Shown piece by piece: positions 35,281-45,047 of a stretch of 64,000 nt of DNA. Position numbers and translations under genes: made by a program. The stretch lies in the NCBI GenBank assembly GCA_009377645.1, contig WHTQ01000002.1, positions 1 through 64,000 of the forward strand, in the 5' to 3' direction. Under the pieces are notes generated by a model that was not told the DNA's origin, did no database searches, and worked only from the letters and a program-made list of their open reading frames with translations. This DNA is from Micromonosporaceae bacterium (lineage in GTDB: Bacteria; Actinomycetota; Actinomycetes; Mycobacteriales; Micromonosporaceae). Position 1 is the stretch's first letter. Each line of letters begins with the position of its first letter.

Positions 35281-36288
35281 TTACCCCGTTCTGCGCTGGG
35301 CGGCCGCGTAGGCCCACGCGAGCCCCAGCACGATCACGCCGAAGACGACCTGCTTCATGGCCTGGGTGGCGTTCAGGAAGGTGAGCATGGTGTTGAGCAC
35401 GCCCAGGATCAACGCACCGAAGATGGTTCCGGAGTACGACCCGACGCCGCCGAACAGCGAGGTACCGCCGATCACCGCCGCCGCGACCGACGGCAGCAGG
35501 AACTCCTCGGCCAGCCGCAGGTCGACCGACCCGACCTGGCCGGCGATCAGGACGCCGGCCACCGCCGCCAGCAGGCCGCTGATCGCGTAGACCACCAGCA
35601 GCACCTGCCACTCCCGGACCCCGGCCAGCCGGGCCGCGGTCGGGTTGTCGCCGACCGCGTAGATCATCCGGCCCAGCCCGGAGCGCCGCAGCCCGAGGAT
35701 CACCACCACCGCCACCGCCGCCCAAACCAGCGCGTTGTAGGGGATCAGGTGGCCGGCGAACGAGCCGCCGCCGACCGTACGCAGGAACGGCGGCACCGCG
35801 GTCACGCCCCGGAAGATGGTCGGCGCCCACTGGCTGAGCAGCCCCAGCAGGATCGCCGACATCGCCAGCGTCATGATCAGCGGGTGCACCCGGAACACCC
35901 CCACCCCGACCCCGTTCACCGCCCCGATCAGGGCGCCGACCAGCAGGCCGACCACGATCGAGTACGCGAGCCCGGTGCCGGCCTGGCTGCCCACCACGTA
36001 CCCGGCCAGGGTGGCCACCATCGCGACCGAGATGTCGATCCCGCGGGTGAGCATGAGGACGGTCTGGGCGGCCGCCAGGATGCCGACCGGCGCCGCCAGC
36101 AGCAGCGTGTTCCGTACCCCCCGGACGCTCAGGTAGCCGGGCTCGATCGCGACGGTGACCACCACCAGCAGCGCCAGCACCGCGCCGAGCACGAGCAGCG
36201 GCCGCTCGGACAGGTAGCCGGCCCAGCCAGCCTCGGCCGGGCGCGCGCCGGCCCGGTCGTCCCGCACAGAGGTCTCGGTCTCGGTCAT
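35281..36288 (-). CDS. ribose-type ABC transporter permease
   Basis: RGIDISVAMVATLAGYVVG.., AVGDNPTAARLAGV, AAAVIGGTSLFGGVGSYSGTIFGALILGVL. Confidence 0.9.
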   Translation of the reverse strand: MTETETSVRDDRAGARPAEAGWAGYLSERPLLVLGAVLALLVVVTVAIEPGYLSVRGVRNTLLLAAPVGILAAAQTVLMLTRGIDISVAMVATLAGYVVGSQAGTGLAYSIVVGLLVGALIGAVNGVGVGVFRVHPLIMTLAMSAILLGLLSQWAPTIFRGVTAVPPFLRTVGGGSFAGHLIPYNALVWAAVAVVVILGLRRSGLGRMIYAVGDNPTAARLAGVREWQVLLVVYAISGLLAAVAGVLIAGQVGSVDLRLAEEFLLPSVAAAVIGGTSLFGGVGSYSGTIFGALILGVLNTMLTFLNATQAMKQVVFGVIVLGLAWAYAAAQRRTG

Positions 36289-37301
36289 TGGGTTCTCCAT
36301 CGACGCAGCTGCAGCAGGCCCGCCACCACCATCACCGCCACGATCACCCCGCCGCGGACCACCTGCGCGGTGTTCGGGTCGATCCCCATCGCGGTCAGGA
36401 TCGGGCTCAGGGTGAAGAAGATGATCCCGGCACCGGCGGCACCGACCACCGACCCGACGCCCCCGCCGAGCAGGATCCCACCGAGCACCACCGCGGCCAG
36501 GCTGTTCAGCGTGCCGTTCACGGCGTTGTCGAACCGCGGGTCGCCGGAGTTGGCGATCGCGGTCAGGGCGACCCCGGCCAGCCCGGCGAACCCACCCCCG
36601 GTCGCGTACGCGGTGACTTTCGCCCGCACCACCCGCACGCCGGACAGGTAGGCGGCGTGGTCGTCGCTGCCGATCGCGTAGATCGACAGGCCGGTCCGGG
36701 TGCGGGTCAGCCACGCCGCGAACAGCAGGGTCGGGACCGCGATCGCGATCAACGACGGCCCGAAGTTGGTGCCGATCCCGGTGGTGGAGCCGGTGAACGC
36801 GTACCGGAGCTGCCCGCTGGTGCCACCGCCGGGCGACGGGAGGACCATCAGCGCCACCCCCGTGAAGATGAACAGCGTCGCGAGCGTCACCACGATGTCC
36901 GGGATCCGCGAGACCGCGATCACCCACCCGACGAAGCCGTTGAGCAGCGCCGCGCCGGCCACCACCGCCAGCGCGATCAGCACCGTCACCTCCGGCGGCT
37001 GCCCCTCCATCAGCGCCGCCGCGGTGGAGTTGGACAGCACCATCAGGCCACCGGCGCCGAGGTCCACTCCCCCGGAGATCACCACCACGCCCTGGGCGAG
37101 CGCCAGGTAGACCGAGGGCAGGCTGTTCTTGGCGATCGAGGTGATCTCGAACTCGCCGAACTCCGGGATCAGCGTCGTGTACCAGCCGATCAGGGCCAGC
37201 AGCAGCAGCCACACGCCGGCGGTCCAGCCCCGCCGCCGTACCCACCGGCGCACCGACGCCGCCCGGCCCCGGCGGACCGGCGCGCTGGTCTCGCTGCTCA
37301 C
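36285..37301 (-). CDS. ribose-type ABC transporter permease
   Basis: GGVDLGAGGLMVLSNSTAAALM.., AIGSDDHAAYLSGVRVVRAKVTAYATGGGFAGLAG.., AAVVLGGILLGGGVGSVVGAAGAGIIFF. Confidence 0.9.
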   Translation of the reverse strand: MSSETSAPVRRGRAASVRRWVRRRGWTAGVWLLLLALIGWYTTLIPEFGEFEITSIAKNSLPSVYLALAQGVVVISGGVDLGAGGLMVLSNSTAAALMEGQPPEVTVLIALAVVAGAALLNGFVGWVIAVSRIPDIVVTLATLFIFTGVALMVLPSPGGGTSGQLRYAFTGSTTGIGTNFGPSLIAIAVPTLLFAAWLTRTRTGLSIYAIGSDDHAAYLSGVRVVRAKVTAYATGGGFAGLAGVALTAIANSGDPRFDNAVNGTLNSLAAVVLGGILLGGGVGSVVGAAGAGIIFFTLSPILTAMGIDPNTAQVVRGGVIVAVMVVAGLLQLRRWRTQ

Positions 37302-38815
37302 GCCACCTCCTGCAGACCGTGGGCGGCGCTGAGCAACGTCGCCTCGTCCGCCGCGGCGGCCGGCAGCTCCTGCACCACCACCCCGCCGTACATGACCAGC
37401 ACCCGGTCACAGACCAGCGGCACCTCGGTGAGCTCGCTGGTGTAGTAGAGGATCGCCGCCCCGTCGCCGGCCAGCTCCCGCAGCAGCTGGTACAGCTGCT
37501 CCTTGGTGTGGATGTCGATGCCCCGGGTCGGGTCGAAGCACAGCAGGGTGCGGAACCCGGCGGTCAGCCACCGCCCGACCGCCACCTTCTGCTGGTTGCC
37601 GCCGGACAGCCGGCGCACCTGCCGCTGCGCCCGGGTGTCGATCGCCAGCCGCGCCACCGTCCGGCCGACCAGCGCCTGCTCGTCGGCGGCCAGCGAGAAC
37701 CAGCGCGAGAACCGGTTGTAGAGCGCCGAGGCCAGGTTGTCGTGCAGCGACTGCCGGGGCAGCAGCGCGTGCAGGCGGTCGGCGGGCACCAGCACGACTC
37801 CCTTGCGGACCAGGTCGTACGGGGAGCGAGGCCGCACCGGCTCGCCGCCCACCACCAGCTCGCCGCCGTCGAACGGGCGGTTCCCGGAGAGCACGTCGAA
37901 CAGCCGGTCCTGCCCCTGCCCTTCCAGCGCCACCACGCCCACGATCTCGCCGGCGTGCACCCGCAGCGACACCCCGCGCAGGTGCTCGCGGGAGGTCAGC
38001 GAACGCGCCTCCAGCGCGGCCACCGCGCCCTCCGGACGCTCGCTCGGCCGGTCCGGCACCGCCGGGACCTCGGCCGCACCGGCGGCCGACTGCGCGACCA
38101 CCTCGCCCAGCATCGGCTCCACCAGCCGTCGCTCCCCGCCCTCCCCGGGGACCACAGTGGCCACCGTCCGTCCATCCCGGAGCACCGTCGCCTCGTCGCA
38201 CACCCGCAGCACCTCCCGCAGCCGGTGGGTGATGAACAGCACCGACCGGTCCCGGCCCCGCCAGTGCGTCATCACCGAGAACACCAGGTCCACCTGGTCG
38301 CCGGGCAGGGCGGCGGTGATCTCGTCGAGCACCAGCAGCTGCGGGTCGTGCGCCAGCGCCCGGGCGAGGTCGAGCAGGCGCAGCGCCGGCAGCGGGAGGT
38401 CCCGGGCGTACGCGTCGAGGTCCAGGCCGCCCAGCCGGAGCCGGTCCGCCCAGCCAGCGAACCGGCCCCGGTCGATGCCCGCCAGCCGCAGGTTCCGGTC
38501 GACGGTCAGGTCGGGGGCGAACGTCGGGTCTTGGAACACGGTCGCCACGCCCGCCGCGAACGCGTCGGCCGGTCGCTTCGGGCGCACCGGCACGCCGCGC
38601 AGCTCGACCGTCCCGCCGTCGGCGGGGAGCACCCCGGCCAGGATCTTGACCAGGGTGCTCTTGCCCGCTCCGTTCGCGCCCAGCAGGGCGTGGATCTGTC
38701 CCGGCCGGATCGTCAGGTCCGCTCCGGCCAGCGCCGGGACACTGCCGTACCGCTTAGTGACCTCCCGCGCCGACAGCAGCGCTGTGCGGCCCACCGCGTC
38801 GCTGGCTTCGGTCAT
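37298..38815 (-). CDS. ribose-type ABC transporter ATPase with two nucleotide-binding domains
   Basis: ALLGANGAGKSTLVKILAGVLP, LVLDEITAALPGDQVD, then a second half VVALEGQGQDRLFDVLSG..LSGGNQQKVAVGRWL. Confidence 0.9.
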   Translation of the reverse strand: MTEASDAVGRTALLSAREVTKRYGSVPALAGADLTIRPGQIHALLGANGAGKSTLVKILAGVLPADGGTVELRGVPVRPKRPADAFAAGVATVFQDPTFAPDLTVDRNLRLAGIDRGRFAGWADRLRLGGLDLDAYARDLPLPALRLLDLARALAHDPQLLVLDEITAALPGDQVDLVFSVMTHWRGRDRSVLFITHRLREVLRVCDEATVLRDGRTVATVVPGEGGERRLVEPMLGEVVAQSAAGAAEVPAVPDRPSERPEGAVAALEARSLTSREHLRGVSLRVHAGEIVGVVALEGQGQDRLFDVLSGNRPFDGGELVVGGEPVRPRSPYDLVRKGVVLVPADRLHALLPRQSLHDNLASALYNRFSRWFSLAADEQALVGRTVARLAIDTRAQRQVRRLSGGNQQKVAVGRWLTAGFRTLLCFDPTRGIDIHTKEQLYQLLRELAGDGAAILYYTSELTEVPLVCDRVLVMYGGVVVQELPAAAADEATLLSAAHGLQEVA

Positions 38816-38834
38816 CTCGTCCCGGTCCGCCGCA

Positions 38835-39893
38835 CTACTCACCCGGCCCCTTGCAGTCCAGGACGTCCTGCTGGGTGTAGGTCGTCCACGGCGCGATCTC
38901 GATCGTGGCGGACTCTCCCTGGGCCAGCTCGGGCAGGTAGAGGTTCTCGAGCGCGGGCAGGTCGTCGACGTTGTTGAAGACCTCCGGCGTGAGCAGCGTG
39001 TCCTGCGGGTGCTCGGCGGCACCGGTCAGCAGGTCGGTCGCGATCGCGGTCGCCACCCCGCCGACCGGCGGCGGGTTGGTGACGATCGCGCCCACCAGGC
39101 CCTCGCCCTCCAGCTCGATCAGCTGCTGGATGAACCCGTTGTTGTCGGCCCCGACGATCGGCACGTACGGGTGGCCAGCGGCCTCGAACTGCTCCACCAC
39201 CGTGTAGTCGATGCCGGAGGTCCAGATCCCGTCCACCTGGGTGGTGGAGAGGATGTCCAGCGCCTGCTGCGCACCGGTCGACGGGTCCCAGCCGGTGAAC
39301 ACCTCGTTGGCGATGGTGATGTCCGGGTAGTCCGCCAGCGCCTGTTGGAAGCCCTCGTCGCGGTCGGCGTCGGCCGGGTGACCGTCGAAGCCGCGCATGT
39401 AGAGCACGTCACCGGAGCCGCCGAGCTGCTCGAACAGCCACCGGGCGCCCAGCTCCGCGTACGCCACCTGGTCGTTGGTCACGTTGTAGGCGGCCTCGGC
39501 GGTCACCGCCTGGTCCACCGAGATGACCAGGATCCCCTGCTCGTCCGCGGCCGCGATCACGTCGTCGAGCGCGGTCCGGTCGGCCGGGTTGACGATGATC
39601 GCGTCGACCCCCTGCGAGATCAGGCCCTCCAGGTCGGAGATCTGGCCGCTCGCGTCGGTGTCCCGGTTGGCGAGCACCACGTCGTCCACCACCCCGCTGA
39701 CCCGGGCCTGCGCGTTGATCGCGCACACCATCTGCTCCCGCCACTGGTTGCCGACCAGCGTGTTGCTGACCGCGATGGTGAAGGTCTCGGCACCGTCCCC
39801 GTCGCCCGAGTCGTCCCCTCCGCCGCAGCCGGCGAGCACGAGCGCGAGCACCATGGCTCCCGTACCAACCTGGAATGATCGTCTTATCACCAT
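38835..39893 (-). CDS. ribose-type ABC transporter substrate-binding protein
   Basis: Lipobox VLALVLAGCGGG; QISDLEGLISQGVDAIIVNPADRTALDDVIAAADEQGILVISVD. Confidence 0.9.
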   Translation of the reverse strand: MVIRRSFQVGTGAMVLALVLAGCGGGDDSGDGDGAETFTIAVSNTLVGNQWREQMVCAINAQARVSGVVDDVVLANRDTDASGQISDLEGLISQGVDAIIVNPADRTALDDVIAAADEQGILVISVDQAVTAEAAYNVTNDQVAYAELGARWLFEQLGGSGDVLYMRGFDGHPADADRDEGFQQALADYPDITIANEVFTGWDPSTGAQQALDILSTTQVDGIWTSGIDYTVVEQFEAAGHPYVPIVGADNNGFIQQLIELEGEGLVGAIVTNPPPVGGVATAIATDLLTGAAEHPQDTLLTPEVFNNVDDLPALENLYLPELAQGESATIEIAPWTTYTQQDVLDCKGPGE

Positions 39894-39936
39894 ATCGTCG
39901 CTCCTCTATCCGGGATGTCTGCTCGTGTGTCTGGTG

Positions 39937-41142
39937 TCATGCCATCTGCTCGAAGGCGAGGTCGCTGGCGAGCACGGCGGCGCCGGTCACCCCGGCCCGC
40001 GGCCCGAGCTCGGTGAGCACGACCGGCAGGTTGCTGGTGGCCAGCGGTAGCGAGCGGCGGTAGACCACGCTGCGGATCTCCGCCAGCAGCAGGTGGCCGA
40101 GCTGGGCCAGCCCGCCACCGATCACGATCATGGACGGGTTGGCGAAGCTCACCAGGCCGGCCAGCACCCCGCCGACCGCCTGCCCGCCGGCTCGGATCAG
40201 CTGGATGCAGGTGGCATCCCCCTCGGCCGCACCCTCGCCGACGTCCCGGGCCGACAGTGACCCGTGCTCGCCGAGCCGGTCGGCCAGGGCCGCCGAGGCC
40301 CCAGACCGCGCCACCGCCGCCGCGTCCCGGGCCAGCGCCGCCCCACCGAACACCGCCTCCAGGCACCCGACGTTGCCGCACGCGCACACCGGCCCGTGCG
40401 CGTCCACCTGGATGTGGCCGATGTCCCCGGCGCAGCCGTCGGTCCCCCGGTAGACCTCACTGGACAGGTAGATCCCGCAGCCGATGCCGGTGCCGATCTT
40501 CACGAACATGAAGTCGTCTACGGACGGCACCACTCCGGCGTGCCGCTCGCCGATCGCCATGATGTTGACGTCGTTGTCGACCACCGCCGGGCAGCCGTGC
40601 TCGCGGGCGAGCAGGTCCCGCACCGGGAACCGGTCCCAGCCGGGCATGATCGGCGGTGAGACGGGAACCCCGTCCCGGAAGCTGACCGGGCCGGGAACCC
40701 CGATCCCGATCGCGTCCAGCCGCTCGTACGCCCCGTCGATCTTTGCTTTTGCCAGCAGCTCGTCGACCCGGTGCAGGATCGCCTTGGGTCCGGAGCGGAT
40801 GTCCGCCGGCTCGGAGTAGGCCGCGACCGGCTCCAGCCGGCCGTCGGTGACCTCCACGTCGATCGAGGTGGCGCCCAGGTCGACCGCCGCGAACCGCAGG
40901 TGCCGGCTCAGCTCCACCAGGGTCGACCGGCGCCCGCCCCGGGAGGCGGCCGGCCCGGCCTCGGCCACGTAACCGGCGGCGACCAGCCGCTCCAGCTCGG
41001 CGACCAGCCGCGGCCGGGGAACGTCCAGCGCGTCGGACAGCTGCGCCCGGGAGACCGGGCCCTGGTCGCGCAGCAGCCGCAGCAACCGGAGGTGGAGGGG
41101 TCCTGGCGGGCGCATCGTCAGCTCGGCTCCGTGGTGGGTCAT
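39937..41142 (-). CDS. ROK-family regulator
   Basis: N-terminal HTH (LLRDQGPVSRAQLSDALDVPRPRLVAELERLVAAGYV), then GTGIGCGIYLSSEVYRG..GDIGHIQVDAHGPVCACGNVGCLEA. Confidence 0.92.
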   Translation of the reverse strand: MTHHGAELTMRPPGPLHLRLLRLLRDQGPVSRAQLSDALDVPRPRLVAELERLVAAGYVAEAGPAASRGGRRSTLVELSRHLRFAAVDLGATSIDVEVTDGRLEPVAAYSEPADIRSGPKAILHRVDELLAKAKIDGAYERLDAIGIGVPGPVSFRDGVPVSPPIMPGWDRFPVRDLLAREHGCPAVVDNDVNIMAIGERHAGVVPSVDDFMFVKIGTGIGCGIYLSSEVYRGTDGCAGDIGHIQVDAHGPVCACGNVGCLEAVFGGAALARDAAAVARSGASAALADRLGEHGSLSARDVGEGAAEGDATCIQLIRAGGQAVGGVLAGLVSFANPSMIVIGGGLAQLGHLLLAEIRSVVYRRSLPLATSNLPVVLTELGPRAGVTGAAVLASDLAFEQMA

Positions 41143-41220
41143 CGCGGATGGGCACCTGGGTCTCAGCCTACGACCTTCGGTTGTGCCTGTCCACGACTTG
41201 CAGGTCGAACCACCGAAACT

Positions 41221-41234
41221 TTCGTCCGAACGAA
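41221..41234. promoter_or_regulatory. candidate ROK operator (inverted repeat)
   Basis: ttcgt ccga acgaa, just upstream of the ROK gene. Confidence 0.35.
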
Positions 41235-41268
41235 CAGAAGTCCCGAGGGCGCCTTTCCCGCGGTGTGA

Positions 41269-43830
41269 TCACCCCGGCGGCCGGGGCGGACCCGCCACCC
41301 CCTTACCGACCGCCTCCAGGAAGTTCAGGTCGAACAGGTCGGTGGCCGGTCCGCCGGCCGGGGCGGTGAACACCAGGTGCAGCGCGAACGTCTCACCCGG
41401 GTCGGCGACGGGGGCGGTGACGGTCACCCATTCGCCACCCGTGTCGCCGACCGGAGCCGAGCCGAGCAGCGCGCCGTCCGGAGCGTCCCGCCGCAGCTCC
41501 ACCACCCCACCGGGGCCACTGGAGCGGACCCGGAACCGGACCTGCCCGGTGTTGAGCAGGTTCACCGGGTGGTACGCCGCCCAGTCGCCGTGGTCCAGGC
41601 CGGTCAGCCGCTGCCCGCCGCCCTCGACCGGGTCCTGGGCCGGTCCGATCAGCACCCCGTCCGCGTCGGCGAAGAACTCCGCCTGCTTGCGCTTGGGCTG
41701 CAAGGTCAGCTGGTCGAAACCGGACAGCGACGGCAGCGCGCCGGCTCCCTGGTCGGTGAAGCGGGCGCTGATCACCCAGGACAGGTCCAGATCGGAGTCG
41801 TGCCCGGCGTCCGGGATCTCGAACCGGCCGTCACAGCCGGTTTGCTGGCCGATCGGGTGCGCGTGCTCGTCGTGGCCCTGCGCCGAGTTCAGCGTGACCA
41901 GCTCGCACCTGATCCGGCCCGGTGCCCGGCCCTCCTCCGGGTCGGTGACCCGGACCCGGAACCGGACCCGGTCGCCGAAGTCGAAGAACCCGCCGTCGAC
42001 CGGCCGCTGCAGGTCGACGATCGGAGCGGTGTTGCCGACCACCACCGTGACCGCGGACCGGCCGACCCGCTCCCGCGCGTCGGTGACGGTCAGGGTCGCC
42101 GAGAACACCCCGGGGTCCTGGTAGACGTGGGTGGGGTGCGGCTCGGTCGAGGTGGTGCCGTCGCCGAAGCTCCACTGGCGCGAGACGATCTCACCGCCCG
42201 GGTCCGGGTGGTGGGTGCCTTCGCTTTCGAACGCCACCGCCAGCGGCGGCTGCCCGGACTGTGGCTGCGCCGCCGTCCGAGCCACCGGCGAGCGCCCGTC
42301 GGCCACGAAGTCCACCCGGGACAGCTTCGCCTCCGGGTGCTCGACGAAGAACCCGCCCCCGTACTCCAGAACGTAGAGCGACCCGTCCGGGCCGAACTCC
42401 ATGTCCATCGGGTGGTGCCAGTCGGCGTCCGGCAGCATGTCCAGGATCTCCGACACCTGGCCGTCGTCGCCGAGGTGGAACAGCTTCAGAAAGTCGCGCG
42501 CCCACTCGTACAGCACCGGGATGCCGGAAAGCTCCGGTGGGAAGGCGGTCGGGAACCGCTCCGCTACCGCCGGGTCGAACTTGTACGCGGGACCGCCCAT
42601 CGGCCCGCCCCCGGTGGGCTCCCCCGGGAACGGCCCCAGCTCCGGGAACAACGGGTTGACGAAGCCATTGTGCCACCAGACGTTCGCCGGCACCACCGGC
42701 GGCAGCTCCCGCAGGCCGGTGTTGCGGGGCGAGTCGTTGACCGGTGCCGAGCAGTCGAACGGCTCGCCCGACTCCTCGGTGTCGAAGTCGAAGTCGACGT
42801 ACGGGTCGCCCGGGCCGACGCAGTACGGCCAGCCGTAGTTGCCCGGCTCGGTGATGTGGTTCCACTCGACCGTCGCCCGCGGCCCGCGCGCCGGGTCCGG
42901 CTGGTTTGCGTCCGGCCCGTAGTCGCCGAGGTAGACCGCGTCGGTGACCGGGTCGACCGAGAACCGGAACGGGTTCCGGAAGCCCATCGCGTAGATCTCC
43001 GGACGGGCCAGCTCCGGGTCATGCTCGCCGGCCGGGAACAGGTTGCCGTCCGGGATCTCGTACGAGCCGTCGTCGGTGACCCGGATCCGCAGCAGCTTGC
43101 CGCGCAGGTCGGCGGTGTTCGCCGCGGTCCGCTGCGCGTCGAAGCCGGGGTTGCGGAACGGCCGCTCGTCGATCGGGGCGAACCCGTTGGACTGGAACGG
43201 GTTCGTGTCGTCACCGGTGGACAGGAAGAGGTTGCCCTGCGAGTCGAAGTCGATGTCACCACCGTTGTGGCAGCACAGCCCCCGCTCGATCGGCAGCTCC
43301 AGGATCACCTGCTCCGAGTCGAGGTCGATGTGCGGGAAGGTCGGATCGTCGACGAACCGGAACCGGGAGAGCTGGTTGTGGCCGAGGTACTCGTCGAACA
43401 CGCTGGTGTCGCCGCCCGGCTCCACCTGCTCCGGCGCGGCGTCGGTCGGGAAGCCCTCGATCACCGGGGAGTAGTAGATGTAGACCCAGTGGTTCTCGGC
43501 GAAGTCCGGGTCCAGCGCGATCCCCTGCATCCCGTCCTCGGAGAACTCGTAGACGGGCAGTGACGTGATGATCCGGGTGCTGGCGGTCTGCGGGTCGAAC
43601 AGGCGGATCTGACCCTGCCGGTTGGTGTGCAGCACCCGCCGGTCCGGCAGGACCGCCATCGACATCGGTTCGCCCACCTCGCTGGTGAGCGTGACTTTCT
43701 CGAAGTTCTGCCAGTCCGGCGGCGGAGGGTGGCCCTCGTGCGCGGCGGCTGGACCGGTGGTGAGCAGCGCCGGCAGCGGCAGCAGGGCCACCGCCCCGAA
43801 CGCGGCCAGCCGGGTTCGGATCGATGACAT
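41269..43830 (-). CDS. secreted glucose/sorbosone dehydrogenase-like beta-propeller with PKD and CBM6-like modules
   Basis: Signal peptide; MSMAVLPDRRVLHTNRQGQIRLFDPQ.., GLCCHNGGDIDFDSQGNLFLSTGDDTNPFQSNGF; PKD QWSFGDGTTSTEPHPTHVYQDPGVFSATLTV; CBM6-like C-terminus. Confidence 0.88.
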   Translation of the reverse strand: MSSIRTRLAAFGAVALLPLPALLTTGPAAAHEGHPPPPDWQNFEKVTLTSEVGEPMSMAVLPDRRVLHTNRQGQIRLFDPQTASTRIITSLPVYEFSEDGMQGIALDPDFAENHWVYIYYSPVIEGFPTDAAPEQVEPGGDTSVFDEYLGHNQLSRFRFVDDPTFPHIDLDSEQVILELPIERGLCCHNGGDIDFDSQGNLFLSTGDDTNPFQSNGFAPIDERPFRNPGFDAQRTAANTADLRGKLLRIRVTDDGSYEIPDGNLFPAGEHDPELARPEIYAMGFRNPFRFSVDPVTDAVYLGDYGPDANQPDPARGPRATVEWNHITEPGNYGWPYCVGPGDPYVDFDFDTEESGEPFDCSAPVNDSPRNTGLRELPPVVPANVWWHNGFVNPLFPELGPFPGEPTGGGPMGGPAYKFDPAVAERFPTAFPPELSGIPVLYEWARDFLKLFHLGDDGQVSEILDMLPDADWHHPMDMEFGPDGSLYVLEYGGGFFVEHPEAKLSRVDFVADGRSPVARTAAQPQSGQPPLAVAFESEGTHHPDPGGEIVSRQWSFGDGTTSTEPHPTHVYQDPGVFSATLTVTDARERVGRSAVTVVVGNTAPIVDLQRPVDGGFFDFGDRVRFRVRVTDPEEGRAPGRIRCELVTLNSAQGHDEHAHPIGQQTGCDGRFEIPDAGHDSDLDLSWVISARFTDQGAGALPSLSGFDQLTLQPKRKQAEFFADADGVLIGPAQDPVEGGGQRLTGLDHGDWAAYHPVNLLNTGQVRFRVRSSGPGGVVELRRDAPDGALLGSAPVGDTGGEWVTVTAPVADPGETFALHLVFTAPAGGPATDLFDLNFLEAVGKGVAGPPRPPG

Positions 43831-43869
43831 GAGTCGGGTCTCCTCGGGAGCGGGTGGTTGGGGGGAGCG

Positions 43870-44862
43870 TCAGCCGCGCAGCGCGCGCATCGCCTGGTAG
43901 CTGCGGTCCGCGGCGCCCAGCGACCCGCCCAGCTCGTCCGGCGTGTCCGGGGCGTTGTCCTGCTCCCAGAGCGAGAAGCGCTGGCCCGGCCGGCCGACCT
44001 CCCGGTAGAACGCGGCGTAGTCGATGTCGCCGGCGCCGAACTCCACGAAGTCGAACCCATTGGGTAGGTCCTCGCGGCGCTCGCCGTCCTTGGCGTGCAG
44101 CAGTGGGAACCGGTGCTGGTTGGTTCGGACAAAGTCGGCCGGGTCGAACCCGGGGGCGATGTGCTGACCGACGAAGGCCCAGAACACGTCCAGCTCGAAG
44201 AAGACCAGGTCGGGGTCGGTCTCGGCCAGCAGCACGTCGTAGAGCCGCACGTCCGGCGCGTCGGCCGCGAACCGGAACTCGTTCTGGTGGTTGTGCTGGT
44301 ACCACTTCAGGCCGCGACTGCGCGCCTCGACGCCGAAGCCGTTGAACTCCTCGGCCGCGGCCTGGTAGCCGGCCACCGTCCGGTTGTCCGGTGTCACCGG
44401 CTCGTTGGCGGTCCCGATGTACGGCAGCCCGAGGATCTCGGCCTGGTCGAGCTCCTGCTGCAGGTTGGTGCGGAAGGCGTTCAGGCCGCGATGGGCGCCG
44501 ATGCCCTGCAGACCGTGGTCGTCGAGCAGCGTTCGCAGCTGTGGGATGGTCAGGCCGGGCTCGGCCGGCGAGTTGTAGTCGAAGAACTCGAAGTACCGGT
44601 AGCCGACCCGGGACAGCTCCGCGAAGACCACGCGGAAGCCCAGCTCGGAGACCGCGTCCCGGATGCTCCACTGCTGGATGCCGATCTTCCCCGGTGGGAT
44701 CAGATGCCCCCTGGCGGGCCTGCCGGACCCGGCGGTCACCGGCTGACCGGTGCCGGCCAGGGTGGCCGCGCTGACCGCGACCGTGGCACCGGCCGCCCGG
44801 AGCAGTCCCCGGCGGCTGAGGTTTGGGAGGTTCATGACGGCTCCTTGGTCGAGGGGTTCCAC
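43870..44862 (-). CDS. secreted (Tat-like signal) sugar phosphate isomerase/epimerase-like TIM barrel
   Basis: SRRGLLRAAGATVAVSAATLAG signal; IGIQQWSIRDAVSELGFRVVFAELSRVGYRYFEFFDY.., WYQHNHQNEF.., FELDVFWAF. Confidence 0.85.
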   Translation of the reverse strand: MEPLDQGAVMNLPNLSRRGLLRAAGATVAVSAATLAGTGQPVTAGSGRPARGHLIPPGKIGIQQWSIRDAVSELGFRVVFAELSRVGYRYFEFFDYNSPAEPGLTIPQLRTLLDDHGLQGIGAHRGLNAFRTNLQQELDQAEILGLPYIGTANEPVTPDNRTVAGYQAAAEEFNGFGVEARSRGLKWYQHNHQNEFRFAADAPDVRLYDVLLAETDPDLVFFELDVFWAFVGQHIAPGFDPADFVRTNQHRFPLLHAKDGERREDLPNGFDFVEFGAGDIDYAAFYREVGRPGQRFSLWEQDNAPDTPDELGGSLGAADRSYQAMRALRG

Positions 44863-45047
44863 AGGAGGTCAGATGGCTGGCACGGCACGCAGTGTGTCGC
44901 GCCGGTCACATGGTTCTGTCGCCGACTCTAGGAGCTTCCGTTCCGGATGTCCAGATCTAGCTACGCTCGAAACCTATCTTCTCGATGATCGAGCAGAAGT
45001 TCGCTCCGTAACGCCCAGGAATGTCGTAACTACCCGGACCGCCGCCG

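Noticed and set aside
33958-36651. 897-aa plus-strand ORF
   Set aside because: Antisense to the Gfo/Idh and RbsC-type genes; shadow ORF.
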